From positions 37,632,269-37,696,268 of the forward strand of contig NC_080075.1 of the NCBI RefSeq assembly GCF_949987535.1: a DNA stretch of 64,000 nt, given 5' to 3'. Positions 35,983 to 46,320 of the stretch are shown here, one piece after another. The position numbers were made by a program, and so were the translations under genes. Within the stretch, counting starts at the first letter, position 1. Every line of letters begins with the position of its first letter. The stretch comes from Balaenoptera acutorostrata. Lineage: Eukaryota > Chordata > Mammalia > Artiodactyla > Balaenopteridae. The notes under the pieces were generated by a model. The model was not told the origin of the DNA and made no database searches. It saw only the letters and a program-made list of their open reading frames with translations.

Positions 35983-36290
35983 GAGCAGTACAATAGCAAA
36001 GAATAAAAAATAAAACAATATTAGAAAAATAAAAAATATATTAGAAAAAATAAAAATATAAGTGAAATAACAACAATAAGGTAAAACAGAACCACAACAG
36101 CAACAAAATAAAATGGGGTGGGGAACAAACCAAAAGGAGCAGAACAATGACAAAGAATAAAAAAATAAAATAAAATTAGAAAAATAAAAAAATTATTAGA
36201 AAAAATAAAAATATAAATGAAACAACAACATGGTAAAAAAGAACGACAACCTCAAAAAATAAAAATAAAAAAAAGGGCCAGAAAAGGCCT
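35983..36290. repeat. A-rich tandem duplication (about 154 bp period)
   Basis: 'gagcagtacaatagcaaaga' at 35983 recurs as 'gagcagaacaatgacaaaga' at 36137. Both are followed by the same 'ataaaa...attagaaaaataaaaa...aaataacaacaa' order. This is a tandem duplication inside the L1 5'UTR. Confidence 0.75.
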
Positions 36291-36459
36291 TGGCTGTGGG
36301 GTGGGCAGAGCCTAGCTGGGGGGCGGGGCTTAGGCAGGATTTAGGGTGGAGGCGGGGCTTAGGCTCAGGACCCACGCAGCCGGAAAAGCCAAAGGGGGCC
36401 TCAGAGTGCAGAGTTCAGAGGTAAGGCCCTGGGTGGGGGTGCGGGGGTGGGGACTAGGC

Positions 36460-36997
36460 CCAGCACGGCCAGAGGGGACCTTGAAGGGTGGAGGATCAGG
36501 CTCAGGACCTCAGCAGGCTCCCAGGTGCCCAAGTGGGCTGGTGAAATGCTGGCCTAGCTCCCTTCTGATCCTCCAATCCCCCGAGGGTCTCTCCCCATCC
36601 CCACTGATCCCCTCACTGTGGGTGGGCCCCTCCCGAGCATGGGAACCCCTCCCCTCCCCCAGCTGCCCCTCAGGGGCACCAGTACTGTCTGGCCTCTACT
36701 TTGCCTCCCCCCCCCAACTCCCTCAGGACCCACAAGGCCAGAGAGGGCCTTGGAGGGCAGAGGATCAGGCCAGGGACCTCAGCAGGCTCCCCAAGGCCCA
36801 AGAGGGCAGGGGAAATGCTGGCCGAGTTCCCTTCTGATCCTCCAATCTCCTGAGGGTCTCTCCTTGTCCCCATTGTTTCCCTCACCGTAGGTGGGCTCCT
36901 CCTGGCGTGGGAACCCCTCCTCTCCCCCAGCCGCCCCTCAGGAGTGCCAGTCCCATCCCACCTCCACTTCTCCTCCTTCTTCCCTCTCCCCCCACAT
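36460..36997. repeat. two tandem 269-bp GC-rich monomers in the L1 5'UTR
   Basis: Landmarks repeat at constant spacing. 'gaggatcagg' is at 36491 and 36760 (269). 'cagcaggctc' is at 36511 and 36780 (269). 'gggaacccct' is at 36641 and 36909 (268). 'ttcccttctgatcctccaat'-type text also occurs in both. A degraded partial unit may lie at about 36366-36425. Plus-strand frames 36346-36837 and 36618-36890 are Pro-rich translations of these monomers, not genes. Confidence 0.85.
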
Positions 36998-37114
36998 GCT
37001 ACCCAGTCGCTCGGGGGTTCCTCCCATCCCCTTAGGTGTCCATGGTTGTGAGGAGACTCAAACTCTGCATCCTCCTACTCTGCCATCTTGACTCTGCCCC
37101 CCAAAAATATTTTC

Positions 37115-37641
37115 ATAACTTGCTTTTGAACTCTGAGAAGTTCCTTCTTGGAAGCTACAAACGGGGTCTTTGTGAGACAAGTCACCTGCTGCCTGACCAG
37201 GTGTGCCCATCCAGCTCCATGCTGACAGGCCCCTCCACCAACGGGGACCATCTTTTTTCTGGGACTGAAATGAGTCCCTGGAAGGGCAAAGCCAGCAGGA
37301 AACCCCTTTGCTTGGACATAGGGAGACTCACCTCACTATTCTCGGTAAGCTTAGCTGCTGCTCAGGTTCCTTGGGATGAAGACAAGTGGTCATGTTGAGT
37401 TGGGTTGGCCCTCTTAGAGCTCTCACCAACCCAGGATGCTTTCTAGATCTCTCTTCCCCACAGGGTGCCGACCCCATTGTGAGGGCAGGCGAACACCTGT
37501 GCCAGAAACTGGACATGTGTGCTCTAATATCTCTCGACCCGTAGGTGGAAATGTTAGCAAAACCTAGGGAACTTTTAAAAAGTGTACATGTCTAGACTCC
37601 CTCCCAGACATTTCAATACACCCTCTTCTCATGCTGAACAC
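37115..37641. other. unclassified stretch between L1 and hAT element
   Basis: No gene or nameable repeat recognised. Its right edge ends with the left copy of the hAT target-site duplication (37634-37641). Confidence 0.4.
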
Positions 37642-38049
37642 CAGGGGTCCCCACACCCTGCGCCATGGACTCGTACCGGTCCATGGCCTGTTAGGAACCA
37701 GGCCACACAGCAGGAGGTGAGTGGCGGGCAGGCGAGTGAATCTTCATCTGTATTTACAGCTGCTTCCCATCTCTCTCATTACCGCCTGAGCTCCACCTCC
37801 TGTCAGATCAGCGACGGCATTAGATCCTCATGGGAGCACAAACCCTACCATGAACTGTGCATGCGAGGGATCTAGGTTGTGCACTCCTCATGAGAATCTA
37901 ATGCCTGATGATCTGAGCTGGAGCTGAGGAGGTGATGCGAGTGCTGGGGAGTGGCTGCAAATACAGATTATCATTAGCAGAGAGGTTTGACTGCACAGAG
38001 ACCATAATAAATCAGTTGCTTGTAGACTCACATCAAAACCCTATCCGTG

Positions 38050-38371
38050 GGGTTTCCCTGGTGGCACAGTGGTTGAGAATCTGCCTGCCAATGCAGGGGA
38101 CACGGGTTCGAGCCCTGGTCTGGGAAGATCCCACATGCCGCGGAGCAACTAGGCCTGTGAGCCACAACTACTCAGCCTGCATGTCTGGAGCCTGTGCTCC
38201 GAAACAAGAGAGGCCACGATAGTGAGAGGCATGCGCACCGTGGTGAAGAGTGGCCCCCGCTTGCCGCAACTTGAGAAAGCCCTTGCACAGAAACGAAGAC
38301 CCAACACAGCCAAAGATAAAAATAAATAAATAAATAAAGTTCAAACTAAATTAAAAAAAAAAAAAAACCCA
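38050..38371 (+). mobile_element. CHR-type SINE inserted in the hAT element
   Basis: Canonical head ('gggtttccctggtggcacag'), B-box-like 'gggttcgagccctggtctgg', the 'gacccaacacagcc' tail with (AAAT)n, and an A-tract. Perfect 15-bp duplications aaaaccctatccgtg are at 38035-38049 and 38372-38386. The insertion lies upstream of the transposase frame, so it does not cause the coding lesions. Confidence 0.95.
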
Positions 38372-38626
38372 AAAACCCTATCCGTGAGTGGCAAGTGACA
38401 ATTAAGCTGTATCTGGTGGCAGGCTTCATAGTGGCAAGTGAGTTGATGTACTTCAATTGTACAGCTGCATCTGGTGGTACGCTTTAAGTCAGAATCCAAC
38501 ATTTATTTTAGTCTGCACATGGCCCGCCCATTATTTTATTTACCACTTCCATCCACGTCTCTTTCCTGCACTGCACACTTGTCTCAGTCACAGTTTTGGT
38601 AAGCTCACAAGCTAACCCTAGCCAAA

Positions 38627-40499
38627 ATGAGTAAAAAACAAACGTTGCTGGAGAGCTTCTTTGAAAAGGGGGAAAGACCCAATGATGAGACAGCAAAAGA
38701 CTCTAAGACTGCCAACAAAAAGAAAGCTGCATTTAAAAGAAAATACCAAGAGTCCTACTTAAATTATGGGTTCATTGCGACAGGTGATTCACATTCTCCA
38801 AGCCTGCCTTGTATAATATGTGGCGACTGGCTATCCAATGAAGTCATGAAACCTTCAAAACCGCTTCACCACAAGGAGACCAAGCACCCTGCATTAAGAG
38901 ACAAGCCTTTGGAGTTTTTCAAAAGAAAAAAACATGAACACAAAGAACAGAAGCAATTATTGAAGGCCACCACTTCATCAAATGTGTCTGCCCGGAGAGC
39001 ATCATTCTTAGTGGCTAACCGCATTGCTAAAGCTACGAAGCCCTTTACTATTGGTGAAGAGTTGATCCTGCCTGCTGCTAAGGACATTTGTCATGAACTT
39101 TTAGGAGAGACTGCAGTTCAAAAGGTAGCACGTGTTCCTCTTTCGGCTAGCACCATAACTAGACGAATTGATGAAATAGCAGAGGATATTGAGACACAAT
39201 TGTTAGAGAGGAGTAATGAGTCACTGTGGTACGTAATCCAGGTTGACGAGTCTACCGATGTCGACAACAAGGCAACAATGCTTGTTTTTGTGCAATATAT
39301 TTTTCAGGAGGATGTGCATGAGGATATGTTATGTGCACTTTTGTTGCCAACCAGCACCACAGCGGCAGAACTATTCAAGTCTTTGAATGATTACATATCA
39401 GGAAAACTGAATTGGTCATTTTGTGTTGGTATATGCAAGGACGGAGCGGCTGCCATGACTGGACAGCTTTCTGGTTTCACTACTCGGGTCAAAGAGGTCG
39501 CTTCTGAATGTGAGTCTACGCACTGTGTCATCCATAGAGAAATGCTGGCTAGCCGAAAAGCATCACCTGAACTTAAAGTTTTGCAGGATGTGATTAATAT
39601 TATCAACCACATTAAAGTACATGCCCTTAACCCACGTCTGTTCGTGCAGCTCTGTGAGGAGATGGACGCAGAGCACACACGTCTTCTCTTATACACAGAA
39701 GTGAGATGGTTTTCTAAAGGTAGATCACTGGCCACAGTTTCTGAGTTATGAGAGCCGCTCCAGAGATTTCTTTTAGAAAAACAGTCACCACTGGCAGCAC
39801 ATTTTAGTGACACAGAATGGGTCGCAAAACTTGCTTACTTGTGTGACATATTCAACCTGCTCAACAAACTCAATCTGTCACTTCAGGGGAGAACGACAAC
39901 TGTGTTCAAGTCGGCAGATAAAGTGGCTGCATTCAAAGCCAAACTGGATTTATGGGGGCGACGAGTGAACATTGGGATTTTTGACATGTTTCAAGCATTA
40001 GCAGAGATTTTGAAAGAGACTGAGCCCAGGGCCTTCCTTCTCCCAGCTGGTGCATGATCACCTATCTCAGCTTTCAAAAGAGTTTGAGCATTACTTCCCA
40101 ATCACAAAAGACCCCCGAACTGGGAAGGAATGGATCCGCGACCCATTTGTGAATAAGCCAGGTGAATCGACTTTGTCTGTGCTAAAAGAGAATCAACTGC
40201 TTGAGATCACAAATGACGGTGGCCTTAAAAGTATGTCTGAGACAACTTCAAATCTCCATACGTTCTGGATTAAAGTAAAGGAGGAATAGCCTGAGATTGT
40301 CACAGAAGCACTGAAAAGCCTGCTTCCATTTTCAACATCCTATCTTTGTGAAGCAGTGACAGCAACCAAAACGAAATTACAGAGTAGACTGGACATAAGC
40401 AACACACTTCGTGTGTCACTGTCTCCCATCACCCCCAGATGGGACCATCTAGTTGCAGGAAAACAAGCTCAGGGCTCCACTGATTCTGCATTATGGTGA
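38627..40499 (+). pseudogene. hAT transposase relic with N-terminal BED-type zinc finger
   Basis: The ATG at 38627 opens 374 uninterrupted codons. Visible features are a basic N-terminus; a BED-like finger (Cys62, Cys65, His81/82, His87, 'PCIICGDWL...HHKETKH'); a catalytic-type Asp in 'VIQVDESTD' (Asp207); a second Asp in 'GICKDGAAAM' (Asp272); 'THCVIHREML' (Cys300-x2-His303) and 'EVRWFSKGR' (Arg360-Trp361). All of these are typical of Charlie-class hAT transposases and of host genes derived from related elements (ZBED5- and FAM200-like). The frame meets TGA at 39749-39751 and continues in the same frame to about 40025, where a one-base gain shifts it. A TAG follows at 40287-40289 and the relic ends at TGA 40497-40499. 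The C-terminal dimerisation region near 40345-40365 looks short by a few residues. No functional transposase; domestication is not supported. Confidence 0.88.
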
Positions 40500-40673
40500 G
40501 TTGTATAATTATTTCATTATATATTACAATGTAATAATAACGGAAATAAAGTGCACAATAAATGTAAGGCACTTGAACCATCCCGAAACCACCCCACCCC
40601 CCACCCCCTAGTCCGTGGAAAAACTGTCTTCCACAAAACCAGTCCCTGATGCCAAAAAGGCTGGGGACCGCTG

Positions 40674-41824
40674 CTGAACAGCATAGCTATTCTGTTACAT
40701 TTCTGTTACATTTGTCATGCTAATACTAAGAGTAAAGTTTATAGTGGGCACAGTAAAGGCATCTGTCAGCAGGAAATTATTCTGATTATTGGAGGTGACA
40801 AGCAAGTTATATGCAAGGGTCAACTCTAGAAGTTGGCAGTGGCTGCCATGAATTGAGAAGGGCCCTGGGGCCATGTGCAGATGTAACAACAACAACAACA
40901 AAAGTGCCATGTTCGACTATCGATATCTGCCGTGGGTTAGGGACTGGGCAGTGATGGCACATGGGCCATGTATTTGCCTCTGCTGCCTAGATCCTCTACA
41001 AAGCCAGAAACAAGGCTTACGGCTCCAGCCTCTTTGCATTCTAAGTAAAATCCCTTCTGTGAAGCCAGAAACAAGTCCTGGCAATGCAGCTGCTAAACAG
41101 TGCTTATTTAAAAATGCCATGGATAGGACTGGGATGACATTTAAAAAGGAAGTCAAACCATGTGCTTCCTGGAAACACACCCCAAATACAAAGAAAACAT
41201 CCTTACAAAGAGGAAAAAGGAGGTTTCCTATGAGAAGCACAGCTAGGATGTATGAGAGAGTGTTAGCAAAGTGATGTCTGCCAGTTCACAGTATTTTCTT
41301 TGCGCTGCTCAAAGGTAAAGTGAAAGATAACAACAGTGTTTTGAACATGTTTAGGTGTTTTGTTACCAGAGGGAGCTGCAGAAAGCCTGAATTCTCTGAA
41401 ATGAAAAAGAAAGCACAAAAAGGCAGGTTGTGCATTTTGCTTACTGTCAGTTACTTCACAGCTTTTCTTAAACACCTGAGGCGTGATCTGGTAAAAAGAG
41501 GTTGGTTAGTAGACATTTTAAATGAAGATGGTTTTCATATTTTCTTAAATGCTTTCAAAGAAAGGTGACTGAGGACACCCCAAGGTCAGTGTCAGGTCTG
41601 ACCTTGGTCCTCATTCTGAGTTGGCTGGACCAGAGGGGGCAATGGTGTCCGACTGCATTCACCTTTTCCCCAGGTGGACAATTCTGAGGACCCATCCTTT
41701 CCGGAATCCCCCTCAGCATTTAGCAACTTTGCTAGGTGAATTCACATCCACACCGGCATCTCTCTTGGGTGTGTTCATGCATATTTACTGGCAGGTCTGA
41801 TCTGTGCTGTGGGAGTGAAAGACT
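40674..41824. other. unclassified stretch with two unexplained open frames
   Basis: The stretch holds plus-strand frames 40873-41274 (133 codons, opens with an Asn run from AAC repeats) and 41320-41568 (82 codons). Neither has a recognisable domain, signal peptide or splice context I would trust. Treated as non-coding by default. Confidence 0.3.
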
Positions 41825-41990
41825 CCACTTGGACTAAGGCAGCCTGAATCCAGACCCAGCTCTGTGCATACTTCCTAGTCATTTAACCGTCTCCACTCAG
41901 TTTCTTCATCTGTAATGGAGGATAATAACTTCTTCCCAGGGCTGTGATGTGAGAACGGAATGACTGTTAAAGCACTCTGTGCAGTAAAAA
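41825..41990 (-). repeat. MIR SINE (minus strand)
   Basis: 'gtcatttaaccgtctccact', 'cagtttcttcatctgtaatg', 'gaggataataacttcttcc' and 'agggctgtgatgtgagaac' are MIR words in reverse orientation. Confidence 0.75.
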
Positions 41991-41999
41991 GCAGATGCA

Positions 42000-42285
42000 A
42001 AGCATCCAGCGCCAGACTTCCTCACCGTAAATGTCATCTCCTCAGAGAGGTCTTCCCTGACCACACTGTGAAAATGATCACTTTTCTCCTCCTCCATCCC
42101 CTTTCCCTGCTTTCCTATCATTTATATAGTTAGTTGGTAATGTATTTATTGTCTGTCTCCCACAGCAGAAATCCATGGGCGGGGACTTCTGTCTACCTTG
42201 TCGCCTACTATGATTCCAGGCCTCAGAACTGCACCTGGTCTAAAGTCAGCACTCAATAAGTATTTTCTGAATAGATAAATGGCTC
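42000..42285 (+). repeat. L2 3' end
   Basis: 'atgtcatctcctcagagagg', 'tcttccctgaccacactgtg', 'tattgtctgtctcccac' and 'cagcactcaataagtatttt' follow the L2 3' order closely. Confidence 0.85.
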
Positions 42286-43639
42286 TTTGCACCCCATACC
42301 ACCTAGCTGATGAAGACAGGGGCAAATGACTTTTCTTGGTGGACCATTTATCTCCCAGCTAACCACCAAAAAAAAAAAGTAGACAACTCAAAGATAAGAA
42401 CAATCTTTCTGTTTAATGTATATGGGACATTTCATGTAATAAGGAAACATGATCAAAAATTCGCCTGAATAAATCCTAAAAGGAATGGATTTTAGTGTCT
42501 CGGGAATTTCTAAGTTCAACAACCATAAAGATCAAAGGAATTTCTCCCTAGAGGAAAAAGAGGAAAAAACTTTAAGTAGTACCCACTCTGTTTATAAGTT
42601 TGTTGCATAAGGGAAAATTCACTAAGAATGAAACAGGCCTAACTCAGATCCGGCTAAATTTGAATAATAGCTGAACTCTTTTTCATAATATTTGATGGAA
42701 GCTGGTCTCAACTGGTGCCTAAAGATGTCAGTCTCACAGAAACAGCCCTCTGGAGATTAGAAAACAAAACATTGAGAAGCCTGCTAACCACTTGCTATTT
42801 CTCATTCATGTCCAGGAAATAATTCAATTCATAGTGCCAAGGCCCACTAAAAGTCTTCAAAATGTCCCATCAGCCATTTTAAAAGTTCATAATTAAATAT
42901 GCCCAGCTTAGAGAGCAAATGAATTTTAGTCGGGGAACCTGGAAAGCAAAATAGTACAAATAATAATGAAGAACAGTTATCTTCAAAACCACTGTGACAA
43001 CGATTACCTTCTAACAGGTCTACCATAAGTGAAAAAGGGGATGAAAATTTAGTCAGTTTTCTACAAAACTCAAAACCCATCCCCTCCATTGAGAGGAGCA
43101 ATGGCTAACACTTCACATTTCTCATTTTAAATAAATGTTTCAGGATTCAAAAGAATATATTTGAATTGCTCCTGAAATATTCACCAAGCTCAATCCCAAT
43201 TCTTAGAGAAATCGCACATCCCTACGCATTGATCCTGGCAGACATGAGAACAGCAGTGGAGAGGCCAAAACAGTGTCATATTTGTATTGACGTGGAGGCA
43301 ATGAGGAGGGAAAGCTCTGCCTGGGATAAGCCTGAAACATGCCACTATATCCACTGTCCTTTAATTGGATCTTCATTTCCCCTGGCAATCCCTCTAAGCC
43401 CACCCCTTCTCACAACCCCAATATCTCCATGGGAGACGTCAACAGAGCCCTAGCCCTGCACTTCCATCTCTAGGACTCTCTCCCAACACACCTACTAAAC
43501 AGCATATTTTCTCTTCAAGTCCACATCTCCTATTTATACCAAACTATCCTCATCACTGTCTACTGACCCCCAGGAGACCCTGCTTTGATGACGTCAACTC
43601 TTGGCTTCTGGTTCTTGTCACCAAGGAGCCCAGGCTCTG
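42286..43639. other. unclassified stretch
   Basis: No gene or nameable repeat recognised. Short open frames on both strands lack family features. Confidence 0.3.
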
Positions 43640-43850
43640 GGATAAGACTTGCATTCACAGACTATCTCCAGCATGTCCTTCCTGGAAGACCTTAGCTGGG
43701 CCACCTTGAGAGGCTCCTGCTTCTCATCTGTAAAGTAGGTGTCATACTACCTACCATTATAGGGCTGTTGTGAGGATCAGATGCTATAAGAGATGTGAAA
43801 AAACATTTGTATACTGGCACATAGTAGACCCTCAATAAATAGTAGCCTCT
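43640..43850 (-). repeat. MIR SINE (minus strand)
   Basis: 'tctcatctgtaaagtaggtg', 'ctacctaccattatagggct', 'gttgtgaggatcagatgct' and 'ggcacatagtagaccctcaa' are MIR words in reverse orientation. Confidence 0.85.
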
Positions 43851-45219
43851 TTCCCTCCTTTTCTGCCCCCTGCCTTTAACCCTGGTGGGTTCAGAATCCA
43901 TATTGATGACCCTTTCAGCACTGACTTAACACCTCCCTGACCTGTGGAACTCTAAAAATTTCATCTCTATTCTACTGCAACACCTTCTCAGCCATACCCT
44001 GGGATGCTGAATTACTGTAAACTGTCCCAGCTAAAATATCCAAAACCCTGACATTCCCTTCTCCGAGTAGTCCTTTCTTCTGCGTGTGTCCACTCCTACT
44101 ACATATACTCTGTGCCATTATCGTGACAGCCAGCCATGCACCCTCTCCCTCCTCTCCAGCTCCATTCAGCCTACTGCCCAAGCCAGGCTGCATCCAGGCA
44201 TTTCAGCCTCCTCCCCTGCAAGCACCGTACAGCCCCTCAACTTCTCGATCTCCTGCTGAGACCGCCTTGTCACACTCCAACCCCAGGAACACTTGCCATC
44301 TATCTTCATCTAACAAAATCCTCGAACCATGCTGACTGGGTCCAGTCTCAATGCTGTTTCGCTCCAGCTGGCCCCTCACTACTGATGAACCTCCTCCCTT
44401 GGCTCTTCCGAACTTCCGCTTACAGCCCTGTTCTCAGCCGCAGCCCTCTAACTCCCAGCAGTGGCACTGCCTCCTGCCTTGCAGAGACATTCAAGCTAAT
44501 ATGACAGGAGCTATCACAGCATGTCTCTAAATGGACCTGCTCGCTTAAGAGCCTCTAGTGACCTCTAACAGCCTCACCCTCAACTGCTTCCCAGCACTTG
44601 ACCCTATTGCTCACCACTTCCTTCTCAAAGCTCGCTCTCTCATCATCCTTTACACTGTACATAATTCTCCTGTCTCTCTCCTCATTGGTTCAACTTCTGC
44701 CTCTATGCCCTAAAAGCATAAATTCCCTCAATTCTGAACCACAGGCCCTGACCCTCTGCCCTCAATACTCTCACTGGAAATCTCATACATCCCCATTATT
44801 TCTGCCCTTACCTCCAAAAAATTACTTCCAAATTCCATGCCTTCAATTCTACTAAATACTCCAGAGGATTCTGTCAGGGTATTCCACGGGCATCTCAAAT
44901 TCAACATCTTTAAACGTGTTTCTCTCACTTTCTTTCTCCTATTTATATTGCAATATTACCAATCTTCCAATCCTTCATTCTTGACTCCTTCTCTCATCCT
45001 TGACAAGCCAACCATGCCAAATCACACCTATTCTAGCTCCTGAATCCATCACTTCCCCTCATTCCCATGTGCACCCTCCCGCTTCAGGCCCTCAAAACTC
45101 TTACCTGAAATACTGCAAGAGCTTTATAACTGCTTTTCCTTCCTCCTAAGTCCCAGGGTCCCCACCACCAGATTAAGTGGCTAACAAGTTAAATCCAGAT
45201 CACAGTTTAGCTTGGAATT
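43851..45219. other. pyrimidine-rich stretch, possibly old LINE-like repeat
   Basis: Long C/T-rich sequence with open frames (44084-44335, 44136-44504, 44598-44855) of low-complexity Ser/Pro/Leu composition. Phrases near 44880-45130 ('gggcatctcaaattcaacat', 'cttgactccttctctcatcc') resemble an old dispersed repeat I cannot name. No gene supported. Confidence 0.35.
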
Positions 45220-45580
45220 CCAGAACTTCTCTGGCCTGGCCACAACCTAGCTTTGCAGCTGAATCATTCTCTACTCTTCTCAATGAACCTTACACCAACT
45301 ATAACTGTCCTACATTTCACTGTTCCCCAAACATGTGCTCACATTTCCTGCCTCCACACTTTTGTTCTCATCATTCATCCTAACCCATTCTGTTCTCATC
45401 ATAATATTTTCCCAAAATTCTAGCTGGAAAAAAATCTTTTGCACTCTTCTAGGCTCAGCTCAAATGTCATACACACCCTGAAGCCTTGCCTGATCCACCA
45501 CCAAATGTGAGCTCATCTCTTCCTGAGCAGGCAGGGCAGTTTGTCCTTCCATTGTTCTTGGGATTTAAAGCATTCTGTAT
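45220..45580 (+). repeat. L2 fragment
   Basis: 'ctcagctcaaatgtcataca' and 'ccctgaagccttgcctgatc' match the L2 3' region. The boundaries are approximate, and the 5' part (45220-45400) is weaker. Confidence 0.6.
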
Positions 45581-45924
45581 GACTCCCTGATGACTGCTGC
45601 TCATAGAAGTGGTCCCCTCAGCACGAGGCTCACCTTCTCCTTCCTGCCAAGCTCTCACGCCTTCTAGGACTATCCCCTCTATGCCACTGCTGCTGACTTG
45701 GGCCCCTCCTTCCTCTTTTCCCCTTGTCTTGCTCTGCTACTTCTCTGCAGCCAAAGGCTCTAGCCATCACTATCACCATCCACCCTTTCAGTCCCTTCCA
45801 CCCCATGCAGTCTTAGTGTCTCCTAATTCCATCTCTACTGACCCTGAAGTATGTCGGAAAGTCATAGGTGTGCAAGCTGAACCATAAACTTGCACAGAGG
45901 TTCTGTTCTCAGAGAGCTAAAAAT
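45581..45924. other. unclassified stretch
   Basis: No gene or nameable repeat recognised. It ends at the target-site duplication of the next L1. Confidence 0.3.
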
Positions 45925-45934
45925 AATCTTACAG

Positions 45935-46310
45935 TGAAATAAGTCAGACAGAGAAAGACAAACACTGTATGATATCACTTATATGTGGAATCTAAAAAAT
46001 ACAACAAACCGGTGAATATAACAAAAAAGAAGTAGACTCGCAGATGTAGAGAACAAACTAGTGGTTACCAGTGGGGAGAGGGAAGGAGAGAGGGGGCAAA
46101 ATAGGGGTGGGAGATTAAGAGGGACAAACTATTAGGTATAAAATAAGCTATAAGGATATAGTGTACAACATGGAGAATATAGCCCATATTTTATAATAAC
46201 TATAAATAGAATATAACCTTTAAAAATTGCAATTCACTATACTGTATATCTGTAACTTACATAATATTGTACATCAACTATACTTCAATAAAACAAGAAA
46301 AAACAATAAA
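45935..46310 (+). mobile_element. 5'-truncated L1 3' end with target-site duplication
   Basis: 'gaaataagtcagacagagaa', 'tgtatgatatcacttatatg', 'ggttaccagtggggagagg' and 'tatacttcaataaaacaag' are the 3'UTR of an L1MA-like element, matching the outer L1's 3' end at 12490-12840. Duplications aatcttacag (45925-45934) and aaccttacag (46311-46320) match at 9 of 10. Confidence 0.88.
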
Positions 46311-46320
46311 AACCTTACAG

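Larger units (their letters stand above)
30928..37102 (-). mobile_element. L1 retaining both termini, with composite 5'UTR and 12-bp target-site duplication
   Basis: A 6.2-kb LINE-1 on the minus strand. Duplications (aaaaatattttc) lie at 30916-30927 and 37103-37114. The 3' tail appears on the plus strand as a TTTC/T-rich run at 30928-30941. The 5' end (about 37060-37102) reads on the minus strand with the classic L1 start 'gagtcaagatggcagagtag'. Between them are a 1.4-kb 5'UTR (35702-37102), a broken ORF1 (34803-35701) and a broken ORF2 (from 34748). About 316 bp of the RT region is missing, judged against the inner L1 at 5757-10954. It cannot move autonomously. Confidence 0.92.
35702..37102 (-). 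promoter_or_regulatory. composite L1 5'UTR / internal promoter region
   Basis: The 1.4 kb between the ORF1 start and the L1 5' end is non-coding and layered. From the 5' end inward it contains a short unique start (about 37000-37102), two GC-rich tandem monomers (about 36460-36997, period 269 bp), a 'ggcggggcttagg' short repeat (36321-36362), an A-rich block that is itself duplicated (35983-36290), and a tRNA-SINE-like segment (35853-35978). In LINE-1s generally the 5'UTR carries the Pol II promoter. Promoter activity here is inferred, not shown. Confidence 0.7.
37642..40673 (+). mobile_element. near-complete hAT (Charlie/MER30-like) DNA transposon
   Basis: Terminal inverted repeats: left end CAGGGGTCCCCA, right end (reverse complement) CAGCGGTCCCCA, 11 of 12 matching. 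Flanking 8-bp duplication: ctgaacac (37634-37641) and ctgaacag (40674-40681), 7 of 8 matching. Eight-bp duplications are a hAT hallmark. The ends resemble the MER30/Charlie12 group by recollection, and the exact family is uncertain. Inside are a transposase relic (38627-40499), two AATAAA signals just downstream (40545-40550 and 40557-40562), and a later CHR SINE (38050-38371). Without the SINE and one copy of its 15-bp duplication the element is about 2.7 kb, a plausible full-length autonomous hAT. Confidence 0.9.

Noticed and set aside
40873..41274. 133-codon frame starting with an Asn run
   Set aside because: The Asn run is an AAC repeat, no family features are visible, and the reverse strand is open over almost the same interval (40917-41240).
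44084..44504. overlapping Pro/Ser-rich frames at 44.1-44.5 kb
   Set aside because: Low-complexity pyrimidine-rich sequence with open frames in more than one phase and no splice or domain evidence.
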